From the NCBI GenBank assembly GCA_050694015.1, contig JBOGWY010000017.1, positions 1 through 23,705 of the forward strand: a DNA stretch of 23,705 nucleotides, given 5' to 3'. Under the pieces are notes generated by a model, which saw only the letters and a program-made list of their open reading frames with translations, was not told where the DNA came from and made no database searches. Within the stretch, counting starts at the first letter, position 1, and each line of letters begins with the position of its first letter. The position numbers were made by a program, and so were the translations under genes. Positions 14,184-21,836 of the stretch are shown piece by piece. Source of the DNA: JBOGWY01 sp050694015. GTDB taxonomy: Bacteria > Actinomycetota > CADDZG01 > WHSQ01.

Positions 14184-14936
14184 GTGTCGGTAAGGGCGCG
14201 GGCGGTCGTCGCGCTCTGTTTGGTCGGTCTTGTCGGCGCGTGCCGTGACGCACGCGTCGCTTCCACCGCACCACGCCCGACACCCTCCGAACCCGTCGTC
14301 GTCAATGGAGGGGAGTGCGTCCCGACTATCGATCAGGACCTTCCTCGTAACGCCGGGTGCGTCACATCGATCGAGACGGGCGACGAGAAGCTCTCGGTTT
14401 ACGCCATCCTGGATCGGCAGTCTCGGCCGCGCTCGTGGCGCATCCATCACGACTCGAACGTGCGAACGGTGGACCAACGCCTGAACGCCGGCAACGACTT
14501 CAGCTACCCACGGGCCGTGGGCACATCCGACGTCGATCTCGATGGAGATCAAGAATGGTGGATCAAGACGGCGGATTACACGAGCCACGGCGCGCCGTGG
14601 TCGGGGCTCAATCTATTCGTTAGTGAGGGCCGTTCGTTGGTTCCCCTCCACTTCGAGGGTCAGCCGTTGATGATCAACTTCGGTGGCATAACTCGTCTGG
14701 GCGAAGGCGCCGTGTGCCGAGACGGCGATCTCGTCCTTCGCCGTGCCGAGGCGCAGAACACCCTGAACACCCGCTGGTCCATATCGACTCGACGATTCTC
14801 ACTCAACGAGAGCACGGCCCGCCTGGTGGATCGCGGCCGATCGAAACTGGTGATCGAGGATTACAACGATCCCAAACTCGACCCGTATTACGAGGTCGAG
14901 TGCTACGGCGCGACCTTCACGGTCTTCCAGCGCTAG
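14184..14936 (+). CDS. Lipoprotein of unknown function
   Basis: A 250-residue product with a short signal peptide and lipobox-like LVGAC (Cys20), so probably anchored to the outer face of the membrane. After a proline-rich tether, a beta-rich domain includes a calcium-loop-like DVDLDGDQEW (residues ~116-125), reminiscent of FG-GAP/EF-loop repeats in beta-propeller proteins, but only one copy is visible. Four cysteines lie in the mature part (ECVP, GCVTS, VCRDGD, ECYG), possibly two disulfides. The GTG at 14184 is the first start that gives the signal peptide; no strong ribosome binding site precedes it. It lies downstream of the direct-repeat operator candidate. It is convergent with the first LVIVD protein, the two stops sharing a CTAG. 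No family is recognised. Confidence 0.72.
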   Translation: MSVRARAVVALCLVGLVGACRDARVASTAPRPTPSEPVVVNGGECVPTIDQDLPRNAGCVTSIETGDEKLSVYAILDRQSRPRSWRIHHDSNVRTVDQRLNAGNDFSYPRAVGTSDVDLDGDQEWWIKTADYTSHGAPWSGLNLFVSEGRSLVPLHFEGQPLMINFGGITRLGEGAVCRDGDLVLRRAEAQNTLNTRWSISTRRFSLNESTARLVDRGRSKLVIEDYNDPKLDPYYEVECYGATFTVFQR

Positions 14937-16075
14937 CGCAGCCCTCGCACCTCGAGCACGTCGAGTCCCGCGCCGCCACTCGCATAGATGCGCCCGTCGT
15001 ACCAGTAGGCCGACCAGTAGTCACTGTCGTCGGTGCGGAAGTGCGCGACCTCGACGGGGTTCGCAGGATCCGAAAGATCGAGCACATTCATGCCGCCCAG
15101 ATACCAGCCGGCCACAAGGTAGCGAGTCCCCGGGATGAAGTTGTAGTTGTGCGCCGTGCAGAGCAGCGCCGGGTCCTCTCGCTGCAATCCGTAGAAGCTC
15201 ACAAGTGCGGGAGTTTGCGGATCGGAGATGTCGTACACCCACACCGCTCCCGTGGGGTGGTTCGCACTCATGTTGCAGATGCCCCCGGCGGTCCCCAGGG
15301 CCTCGTCGCCGACGACGAGATAGTTGCCGTCGGAGGTGGCGGCAACCGAGTGGTGGAAGTAGATGAGTGGATTCGTGATCTGGCTCAAGACCTTCGGTGT
15401 GGCCGGCTTCGACACGTCCCATACCTGCGTGGCGTTCTCGCCCGCGCAGAAGCCGAGCTTGTTGTCGCCTTCGAAATGGAAGGCGACGTCATGACAGCCG
15501 ACCGTGGGGCCCGGATCGAATCTCCCAACCACCTTCGGGTTTCTCGGATCGCGTGCATCGATGATGGTCTCCGGATCGCCTTCGCCGCCCGGCGACGAGT
15601 AGATCAGCGCGCGGCCCGGATAGACCGTCAGCGTGTGCGTGCCGCCCGGTATCCCGACCGCTCCGAGCAGCTTGGGACGACGGGGGTTCCGAACGTCGAT
15701 GAGTTGGATGCCGGCCTTCTTCCGGGCGCACCGAGACGTGTGAAAGCCCAGCGCCAGCAGTCCCGGCCGCACGACTGCAACGTCGTTCTGGGTGCCGGGG
15801 CAGGCGATGAAGCCAACCTCCCGCGGCTCTCCGCGCACGTCATAGATGTGGACGCCGCCCCCGCCGCCGAGATGTCCCCCGTAGGCGAAGCGCCCGCTGA
15901 AGTCGAGATCGGAGCCGGCCCAGAACCCGTCACCGCCCTTGTAGGGAAAACGGGCGACGACGCTCACGTTGATGCTCTTGTCGGCATGTGCGAAACGCGT
16001 CAGCGCGGACGCCTGTGCCTGCACGCAGGCGGCGGCCACAAGAAGAGCCACCGGTATCGACAGCGCTCGCCTCAT
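14933..16075 (-). CDS. Secreted LVIVD-repeat beta-propeller protein (paralogue 1)
   Basis: A 380-residue exported protein: signal peptide (RRALSIPVALLVAAACVQAQASA), then repeated blade units of the LVIVD type, each with a hydrophobic strand and a 'DVxxPxxP' turn (IYDVRGEPREV, LIDVRNPRRPKLL, IIDARDPRNPKVV, VWDVSKPATPKVL, VYDISDPQTPALV, VLDLSDPANPVEV), i.e. about six or seven blades. Conserved with its paralogue at 18017 are histidines in THT, GCHD, YFHH and TAH and several cysteines (CPG, RCA, GCHD, FCAG, LLC). LVIVD proteins are secreted or surface proteins of unclear function. The ATG at 16075 has no clear ribosome binding site. It is divergent from the second phosphoesterase (178-nt gap with no gene). 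Confidence 0.87.
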   Translation of the reverse strand: MRRALSIPVALLVAAACVQAQASALTRFAHADKSINVSVVARFPYKGGDGFWAGSDLDFSGRFAYGGHLGGGGGVHIYDVRGEPREVGFIACPGTQNDVAVVRPGLLALGFHTSRCARKKAGIQLIDVRNPRRPKLLGAVGIPGGTHTLTVYPGRALIYSSPGGEGDPETIIDARDPRNPKVVGRFDPGPTVGCHDVAFHFEGDNKLGFCAGENATQVWDVSKPATPKVLSQITNPLIYFHHSVAATSDGNYLVVGDEALGTAGGICNMSANHPTGAVWVYDISDPQTPALVSFYGLQREDPALLCTAHNYNFIPGTRYLVAGWYLGGMNVLDLSDPANPVEVAHFRTDDSDYWSAYWYDGRIYASGGAGLDVLEVRGLR

Positions 16076-16253
16076 CGAACTAGGTACTGGCCTCGCCTGC
16101 CGTCGGTAACGCCGTCTGTGTAGCTGCGTTCAGGAAACCGATTTCTGCCGAATGGCCCGAGAAGTCCGTATCCGCACATTTGCGTATTCCATCGTCCCCG
16201 CAGCAGCCGGATTATCGAAGCGTAGGTAGCCGGCTCTGAGGGGGTCTCTTTCC

Positions 16254-17471
16254 ATGCAGTTCGTTCGGGCGCGCCGTCGCCCATTCACCAGCGCGGTTAT
16301 GGCGCTTGTCGCCGCGGTTCCGGTGGTCATCGGTTTGCTCGCGCTCCCCGCAAGCCCCGTGGAAGCGCAGGAAGTAGAGGAGCCCGACTACACGTTCGTC
16401 TCGATGCCCGATTTCCTCAATGCCGATATCGGCGACACACGCGCGAGCAGCCGGTGGGAACCGGGCGACCCCAACAGCATCAACGCTTCCTACCGAAGGG
16501 CCCTCGACGTGGTCCTGGACCAGGTAGAAGCCGAGGACCCCTCCGCGGTCCTCGTGGCCGGCGACCTGGTCGAGGGGCACTGGGGCGTCGACGTCGAGAA
16601 CACGGGAATCTTCGGACCCACCCGAACTTCTCGTCAGAAGCGCCGCGCCGTTGTGCGCGCAGGCGATCTCTATTACAGCCAGTGGAAGCAGCGCTTCGCT
16701 GAACGGGGCCTGACCGTTTTCCCCGCCGTCGGCGACCACGAGATCGGCGACAACCCATGGCGCCCATGGACGTTCAAGTACAACGCGTTCGACACGTTCA
16801 AGCGGACGTGGGCCAGGCATTTCACGGACCTCGGCGCGACCTACCCGCTACGACCGGTGGGCACGGAGTGGGAGGACACCGCGTACGCGGTCTATCTCAC
16901 ACCCGACGTCCTGCTGGTGACGGTGGACGTGTTCCAGCGGATCCCGGGCGGGGTGCGGGCAACCGTTACCGACGGGCAGCTGGCATGGCTCGACGGCCTG
17001 CTTGCTTCCACCTCCGCGAAGCACGTCATCGTGCAGGGGCACACGCCCGTGCTTGGGCCCGTTCGACAGAATCACAGCTCGGGTCTGATGCTCGAGGGGG
17101 GTGCCAACTCGCCTTTCTGGCAGACGCTCAGACGACATGGCGTCGATGTCTATCTCTGCGGCGAGGTGCACGAGGTGACCGCGAACGACGACGGCGCCAT
17201 CCTCCAGATCGCCCACGGGGCCCTGATCACGCAAGGCGAGGGTGGTTACAACTACCTCGTGGGCCGCGTCTACGGCGACCGGCTCGAGTTCGAGATCAAG
17301 AGGATCCCCCGTACATCACTCGACCGCAGCGCGCTGCTCTGGGCGACGTCCTGGAAGCGACCGTCGGTCGGCGTGTCCTATGCCCGCGCCTCCAACTCGG
17401 CCGGTGCGGCAGTCCTCGGCGACGACGGCACGAGGCTCCGGATAGGCGAACTCGCCCCCTGGTCGGGCTAG
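16254..17471 (+). CDS. Secreted calcineurin-like metallophosphoesterase, degenerate motifs
   Basis: A 405-residue exported protein. The signal peptide (RARRRPFTSAVMALVAAVPVV onward, cleavage near VEA-QE) precedes a phosphoesterase domain with FVSMPDFLNADIGD (Asp53), VAGDLVEG (103-104), AVGDHEIGD (160-163, GDHE where GNHE is usual), VQGHTPV (261-264) and YLCGEVHE (303-306, GEVH where GHVH is usual). The first motif lacks the His of DxH. So the fold is clear, but several metal ligands or active-site residues are changed. The ATG at 16254 has GAGGGGGT 8 nt upstream. The gene is convergent with the HesB-like gene (6-nt gap) and sits between the two LVIVD paralogues. It may be a phosphoesterase with altered metal use or a binding protein. 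Length is typical for secreted members. Confidence 0.87.
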   Translation: MQFVRARRRPFTSAVMALVAAVPVVIGLLALPASPVEAQEVEEPDYTFVSMPDFLNADIGDTRASSRWEPGDPNSINASYRRALDVVLDQVEAEDPSAVLVAGDLVEGHWGVDVENTGIFGPTRTSRQKRRAVVRAGDLYYSQWKQRFAERGLTVFPAVGDHEIGDNPWRPWTFKYNAFDTFKRTWARHFTDLGATYPLRPVGTEWEDTAYAVYLTPDVLLVTVDVFQRIPGGVRATVTDGQLAWLDGLLASTSAKHVIVQGHTPVLGPVRQNHSSGLMLEGGANSPFWQTLRRHGVDVYLCGEVHEVTANDDGAILQIAHGALITQGEGGYNYLVGRVYGDRLEFEIKRIPRTSLDRSALLWATSWKRPSVGVSYARASNSAGAAVLGDDGTRLRIGELAPWSG

Positions 17472-17477
17472 GCGGGT

Positions 17478-17819
17478 CTAACTGATCGTGCGCGGATCGA
17501 CGCCCTCGGGCTGCCCATCCTGCGACCAGTCTTGTTGTTGCTCGACGATAGCGAAGGAAACCTTGTCTCCTTCGAGGGCCGCGTCCAGCACCTTGTCGTC
17601 GAGAAGCCGCGCCGCATTTTCGTCGACGAAGACCTTGGCACCTTCCTGCTCCACGAGCGAGTCGCCGGGCTCGGGGCTGCCCGCGATCGTCAGGTCGAGT
17701 TTCGCGCTCTGGTCATCGATGGGTTCCACCGACAGACGGATCCCACCCTCCTCGGTGACTTGTGAAGACGTCACGATCTGCTTGATCACCTCGGCCGCTC
17801 CGGGGCTGATAGTTAGCAC
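17478..17819 (-). CDS. Cysteine-less HesB/IscA-like protein
   Basis: A 113-residue protein with the A-type iron-sulfur carrier fold pattern: LTISPGAAEVIKQIV, GGIRLSVEP, LDLTIAGSPEPGDSLVEQEGAKVFVDENAARLLDDKVLDA and a final VSFAIVEQ strand. True IscA/HesB proteins bind clusters through three conserved cysteines; this protein has none, as I recall for an actinobacterial branch of the family, so it probably does not carry a standard cluster. The GTG at 17817-17819 was chosen because AAGGAG lies 8 nt upstream and the family domain begins exactly there. An in-frame start at 18041 would add 74 non-homologous residues. The protein is predicted cytosolic and is convergent with the phosphoesterase. The physiological role is unknown. 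Confidence 0.8.
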   Translation of the reverse strand: MLTISPGAAEVIKQIVTSSQVTEEGGIRLSVEPIDDQSAKLDLTIAGSPEPGDSLVEQEGAKVFVDENAARLLDDKVLDAALEGDKVSFAIVEQQQDWSQDGQPEGVDPRTIS

Positions 17820-17868
17820 CCGTATCACTCCTTTGGATCGATCGGGATCCTTACCGGCAAACACTCTG

Positions 17869-17884
17869 TAGGCGGAACCGCCTA
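17869..17884. promoter_or_regulatory. 16-bp near-perfect palindrome upstream of the HesB-like gene
   Basis: TAGGCGG (17869-17875) and CCGCCTA (17878-17884) are perfect inverted arms with a 2-bp spacer, 50 nt upstream of the HesB-like start. A 2-nt loop is too small for a good RNA hairpin, so a dimeric-repressor operator is the more natural reading. It lies in the 197-nt intergenic gap 17820-18016 shared with the divergent LVIVD gene. The gap otherwise shows several GGATC words but no gene. Confidence 0.35.
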
Positions 17885-18016
17885 TCTGGATCCACGCCGC
17901 CGCTTGCCCGTTCGCTCCGAACCTACCGCGGCGGACGCGACTAGCGATCCACAGGCTTTCCTTGCCTCGCTTCGTCAGGGAGGAGATGTCTCGGACGGCA
18001 CCGAAGTCCTTCTTCG

Positions 18017-19222
18017 ATGCTGCACAGAACGAGACAGGCACGATCGCTCGGCGCTTTCCTCCTCCTCGCCCTCATCGCTACCGGTCCCGCGGATGCGATC
18101 GCGGCCCGCGGGCATAGCGTCACTAAGAGCGACAACGTCACCCTCGTCAAACGATTCGCATACAAGGGAAGCACGGAAGTTGCGGCTCACGGTGACTTCG
18201 TCTACACCGGCGAGCTCGATGGCGTCACCCAACGCGGCGAGAACCCGAAGAAAGGTGGGATGCACGTCTTCGACGTGTCCGGTCCTACGCCGGAAGAGGT
18301 TGCGTTCCTCCACTGTCCCGGCAACGACAACGACGTGGAGGTCGTCAAGCCGGGACTAGTCGCGCTCGGATATCAGAGGAACGCATGTGCCGTCGCGGGA
18401 ACGGGTTTCATGCTCATCGACGTGCGCGAGCCGAGCCGTCCGCACATCGTGAGCAACCTCTATCTACCGGGCGGCGCCAACGCCCACACGATCCAGCCAT
18501 ATCCCGGAGGGGACTATCTCTACGTGTCGCCGGGAGGTCTGCGCAACGGCGCCGCGATCGAATACATCGCCGACATCTCCAACCCGCGTAAGCCCAAGGT
18601 CGTGGCGACGTTCAAGCCCAACGAGGCAGGGTGCCACGACCTCTCGTTCTACTTCGCCAAGGGCGACAAGCTTGCGTTCTGCTCGGGCCTCGGAGAAACG
18701 CAGATCTGGGACGTCGCCGACCCGGTCGCGCCCAAGATCATCGGCCATATCGTCAATCCGGCCATCGAGTTCCATCACTATGCGGTCGCGAGTTCCGACG
18801 GTGAACTGCTCGCCATCGACGACGAAGCGTTCGCCGCGCACGAGTGTCGCAGCGGACAGTCCGTGTTCGGTCGCGTGTGGATATACGACATCAGTGATCC
18901 CACGGCGCCGATCCCCCTGGGGAGCTTCGCCCCGCCCCGCGGGGGAGACTCGGTCGGGGTCGGGAACTATGTCGGCTGGGTCGCGTCGTGGTGTCTCGCG
19001 CACCTGATCGCGTGGCAACCGGGCACCCACAACCTCGCGGTGCCGTGGTTCACGGGAGGCGTCAGCGTCCTCGATCTCAGCAACCCGTCGGTGCCGCGAG
19101 AGATGGCCTACTACCAGGCGGAGCGCTCGGCGAGCTACGCGGTCGCGTGGCATCGCGAGCACCTATACGTCAGCGACGAATACCAGGGCCTGCTCGTGCT
19201 GGAGATCGAGGGCCCGCCCTAA
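18017..19222 (+). CDS. Secreted LVIVD-repeat beta-propeller protein (paralogue 2)
   Basis: A 401-residue exported protein with a signal peptide (RTRQARSLGAFLLLALIATGP, cleavage near ADAIAA) and LVIVD-type blades (VFDVSGPTPEEV, LIDVREPSRPHIV, IADISNPRKPKVV, IWDVADPVAPKII, IYDISDPTAPIPL, VLDLSNPSVPREM). It aligns along its whole length with the 380-residue paralogue at 14933-16075, sharing the blocks CPG..NDVEVV, LIDVR.P, AHT, GCHD, FC.G...TQIWDV, NP.I.FHH, DEA, VW.YDISDP and WC.AH. It also carries an extra insertion (about GVTQRGENPKKGG). The start is ATG 18017; GGAGGAG is present but 30 nt away, so the start signal is weak. It is followed after 97 nt by the histidine kinase. Function unknown; likely extracellular or wall-associated. 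Confidence 0.87.
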   Translation: MLHRTRQARSLGAFLLLALIATGPADAIAARGHSVTKSDNVTLVKRFAYKGSTEVAAHGDFVYTGELDGVTQRGENPKKGGMHVFDVSGPTPEEVAFLHCPGNDNDVEVVKPGLVALGYQRNACAVAGTGFMLIDVREPSRPHIVSNLYLPGGANAHTIQPYPGGDYLYVSPGGLRNGAAIEYIADISNPRKPKVVATFKPNEAGCHDLSFYFAKGDKLAFCSGLGETQIWDVADPVAPKIIGHIVNPAIEFHHYAVASSDGELLAIDDEAFAAHECRSGQSVFGRVWIYDISDPTAPIPLGSFAPPRGGDSVGVGNYVGWVASWCLAHLIAWQPGTHNLAVPWFTGGVSVLDLSNPSVPREMAYYQAERSASYAVAWHREHLYVSDEYQGLLVLEIEGPP

Positions 19223-19319
19223 CAAGACGGCGCTCGAAGTGGGTCGACTCGCGGCCTTCGCCCCCTTACCGTGACAACGTCGTCTTTCGTGGGGAAAGGC
19301 CAAAGCTGATGGGGGGACC

Positions 19320-20864
19320 TTGACGCGCTGGTGGCGAGATCTGCCGATCCGCCTGAAGGGTCTCGTGGTCGTCGCGATCCCGCTCGCGGCCCTCCTGGTC
19401 GCGACCTTCTCCCTCTATCTCGTGCGCCAGGATCTGGACCGGCAGCAGGACACGCTGAGGCGCACGCAGGAAGTGCGAGCCCAGGTTCAGACCGTGCTGA
19501 CGCTCCTCCTGGAGGCCGAGACCGGCGTCCGCGGCTTCCGTCTGTCGATGGACCCTGCCTTCCTCCGCCCGTACGAGACGGCGTTCAGTCGATTGCCGCC
19601 GGCCCTCGCCTCGCTCGAGGAACTCGTGGGAGCGGACCCAGAACAGCTGTCGCGAGCGAGCCGCGTCCGGTTCCTCGCCGGCAGACAGCTCGAGATCCTG
19701 GCCGCGCTGCGCGAGCGTTCGCCCGGGGCGATCGATCGCTCCGATGTGGTCCTCGCGCGCGACAACGAACTAATGAACCAACTGCGGACAGAGCTCGACG
19801 CGATGCGAGAGGTCGAAGACGAACGTGGTGAGCGTCAACTCGCGGCGATCGCTACCTCAACGGGCCGCGAGCAGGCGCTTCTCGTCGGAGCCGTGGTGTT
19901 CGGTCTCCTGGGAGGTCTTTTGGCGATGATCCTCTTCACCACGGGTGTAGCCCACCGCCTGCAGCGACTCGAACAGAACGCGCGCCTGCTCGCCCAAGGA
20001 GATCCACTACCCGCGGGGCCGGGCGGGCACGACGAACTCGGGATTCTCGCGCGCCAGCTCGGTGCGGCCGCCGAGCTCCTCTCCGATCGGGAACGTCGAT
20101 TGCGAACTGCGAAGGACGAGGCCGAAAAGGCGAGCTGGGCCAAGAGCGACTTCCTGTCGCAAACGAGTCACGAACTCCGCACTCCTCTGTCATCGATCCT
20201 CGGGTTCGTCGACCTGTTGCAACGCGGCGCTCTCGATCCCGACACCCAGGTCGAGGCGCTGGACCGCATCTCCCGGACCGGGAACTACCTCGCGCGGCTC
20301 CTGAACGACGTCCTCGACATCGGCCTGGTCGAGGCCGGGGTTCTGTCGATCGCGCGCGAGCCGGTGTATCTCACCGAGCTCCTCGCCGACTGCGTCGAGC
20401 TGATGCGCGCCCAGGCCGAAGAGGCCGAGGTACGCATCGAGGTCGATCCCGCAGGTTGCGCCGACGTCAGCGCGGCCGCCGACAACGATCGGGTGCGTCA
20501 GGTGCTCCTCAACCTGCTGTCGAACGCGATCAAGTACAACCGGACCGCCGGGTCGGTCCGTATCACATGCGCCGAGGAACCCGACTTCGTGCGACTGGAC
20601 GTCTCCGACGAGGGGTCCGGCATCGCCCCCGAGCAGATACAGAAACTGTTCATGCCCTACGAACGCTTGGGGGCCGAGCACACGAAGGTGAAAGGCGTCG
20701 GGCTGGGGCTCGCGTTGTCCAAGAGCCTCGTCGAGCTGATGGGCGGCACGCTGGAGGTCCGAACGGGCTCCGAAGGCAGCACGTTCTCGCTCCGGCTACC
20801 ACTGTGGAGAGAGCGCGCCGACCGGACGCCGCACGGACGCGAAGAGGACGCGGTTCCCCGTTAG
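19320..20864 (+). CDS. Membrane histidine kinase with CHASE3-type sensor domain
   Basis: A 514-residue sensor kinase. TM1 (~14-34) and TM2 (~187-208) flank a helical extracytoplasmic domain with TGVRGFRLSMDPAFLRPY, the signature of CHASE3 four-helix sensors. A HAMP-like stretch (~209-260), a coiled-coil link (DRERRLRTAKDEAEKASWAKSDFL) and HisKA with SHELRTPLSSILGF (phospho-acceptor His284) follow. HATPase_c has an N box (NLLSNAIKYN, 398-407), DEGSGIAPEQI (430-440), FMPYERL and GVGLGLALSKSLVE (459-472). It should autophosphorylate and pass phosphate to a response regulator, but none is encoded nearby, so it is an orphan here. The start is TTG 19320 with GGGGGGA just upstream; no better in-frame start gives the membrane helix. 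Its stop is 3 nt from the convergent binding-protein stop. The ligand is unknown. Confidence 0.92.
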   Translation: MTRWWRDLPIRLKGLVVVAIPLAALLVATFSLYLVRQDLDRQQDTLRRTQEVRAQVQTVLTLLLEAETGVRGFRLSMDPAFLRPYETAFSRLPPALASLEELVGADPEQLSRASRVRFLAGRQLEILAALRERSPGAIDRSDVVLARDNELMNQLRTELDAMREVEDERGERQLAAIATSTGREQALLVGAVVFGLLGGLLAMILFTTGVAHRLQRLEQNARLLAQGDPLPAGPGGHDELGILARQLGAAAELLSDRERRLRTAKDEAEKASWAKSDFLSQTSHELRTPLSSILGFVDLLQRGALDPDTQVEALDRISRTGNYLARLLNDVLDIGLVEAGVLSIAREPVYLTELLADCVELMRAQAEEAEVRIEVDPAGCADVSAAADNDRVRQVLLNLLSNAIKYNRTAGSVRITCAEEPDFVRLDVSDEGSGIAPEQIQKLFMPYERLGAEHTKVKGVGLGLALSKSLVELMGGTLEVRTGSEGSTFSLRLPLWRERADRTPHGREEDAVPR

Positions 20865-20867
20865 TGC

Positions 20868-21779
20868 CTACTCGTCCAGCAACCCTTCGATCGTCAGGAA
20901 ATCCTCGGCCACGGCCGACACGTCCTCGTTCGCCATTTCGACGCGCGCGTTCAGCTTCGTCATGTTCTCGGTCGTCAGAAGGGCGCTGACTTCATCGAGG
21001 AGCTCCCTGATCTCCTCATCGACGACCTCGCTGCGGACGAGCGGGGTGATGTTCTCGGCGGCCTGCAGGTTCTTGTCGTCCTCGAGCACCACCCACCCTC
21101 GCTCCTCGATGATCGCCGACGTCGAGAACATCAGTGCGACGTCGATCTGTCCGCTGGAGAGTGCGGCGATCGTCAATGGGCCTCCCGCGTCGAGCGCCTG
21201 GAACGCCTCGAACTCGACACCGTAGACGTCGCGTAAGCCGGCCAGGCAGAAGCGTCGGTCCGGACATTCGGGGGGACCGCCGAAGGTCAGCTCCCCCGCG
21301 ACCGCCGCGAGATCGCTTACCGCGGAGAGGTTGTAACGCTCGGCGGTCTCGCCGGTCACTACGAACGCGTTCGAATCGTTCGCCTCGGAGGGAGTCAGTA
21401 GCTCCAGCCCCGCGTCGGACAGCAGGGGCTCGAGTTCGTCGACCGACTCGTCCGGGTCCGGCGATGGGACGGCATCGCTCTCCAGGAAGATCAGCAAGGA
21501 GGCCAGATACTCGGGCGCGAGGTCGACGCGGCCGTCGGCGAGTTCCGGATAGAGATCTTCCCGGCGTTGGAAATTGAACCGGCGGTCCACGTCGCGGCCG
21601 GCGTCCTCGAGTACCTGGGCGTAGATCTCGGCGACGATCTGGTTCTCGGCGAAGGTGACCGCGCCGATCGTCACACGATCGGGCGAGCCTCCGAAAAGAC
21701 CGCAGGCCGCGAGGACACCGGCGCACGCACCGAGTGCGAACACACGAACCCTCCACGCCCCGCGATGAGCGTTCCCCAC
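20868..21779 (-). CDS. Osmoprotectant/glycine-betaine-type ABC transporter substrate-binding lipoprotein
   Basis: A 303-residue lipoprotein: signal peptide with GVLAAC lipobox (Cys26), then an OpuAC/ProX-like type 2 periplasmic-binding fold. VTIGAVTFAENQIVAEIYAQVLEDAG opens the domain, followed by LYPELADGRVDLAPEYLASLL (the 'D..PEY' block typical of quaternary-amine binding proteins), SNAFVVTGETAERYNLSAVSDL, a GGPPECP segment, and DVALMFSTSAIIEERGWVVLEDD. The ligand is probably a quaternary ammonium compound, but the cation-binding aromatics cannot be assigned. No permease or ATPase gene is adjacent, so it is an orphan in this window. The start is GTG 21779, preceded by a promoter-like TACAAT that suggests a leaderless transcript. 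A GTG at 21743 with GGAGG 4 nt upstream is the alternative and would leave a minimal n-region. Confidence 0.88.
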   Translation of the reverse strand: MGNAHRGAWRVRVFALGACAGVLAACGLFGGSPDRVTIGAVTFAENQIVAEIYAQVLEDAGRDVDRRFNFQRREDLYPELADGRVDLAPEYLASLLIFLESDAVPSPDPDESVDELEPLLSDAGLELLTPSEANDSNAFVVTGETAERYNLSAVSDLAAVAGELTFGGPPECPDRRFCLAGLRDVYGVEFEAFQALDAGGPLTIAALSSGQIDVALMFSTSAIIEERGWVVLEDDKNLQAAENITPLVRSEVVDEEIRELLDEVSALLTTENMTKLNARVEMANEDVSAVAEDFLTIEGLLDE

Positions 21780-21785
21780 GGCGGG

Positions 21786-21791
21786 ATTGTA
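21786..21791 (-). promoter_or_regulatory. Candidate -10 box for a leaderless binding-protein transcript
   Basis: On the minus strand TACAAT (5 of 6 matches to TATAAT) ends 6 nt before the GTG at 21779, so transcription would begin at or next to the start codon. No ribosome binding site precedes that GTG, consistent with a leaderless mRNA, which is common in actinobacteria. The -35 region is weak. Confidence 0.45.
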
Positions 21792-21836
21792 TGCATCCCC
21801 GTCGGAAAAACCAGTGCTTCCTGCGTCAGGAGACGT

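Noticed and set aside
14714..16123. 469-codon plus-strand frame, longer than the LVIVD gene it overlaps
   Set aside because: The opposite-strand 380-residue protein has a signal peptide, repeated LVIVD blades and a full-length paralogue in the same window. The plus frame has none of these and also overlaps the lipoprotein end.
17820..18041. 74-residue N-terminal extension of the HesB-like protein
   Set aside because: No homology, contains the ribosome binding site of the shorter gene and overlaps the start of the divergent LVIVD gene.
18464..19162. 232-codon minus-strand frame opposite the second LVIVD gene
   Set aside because: Arginine/aspartate-rich shadow; the plus-strand protein aligns with its paralogue over the same bases.
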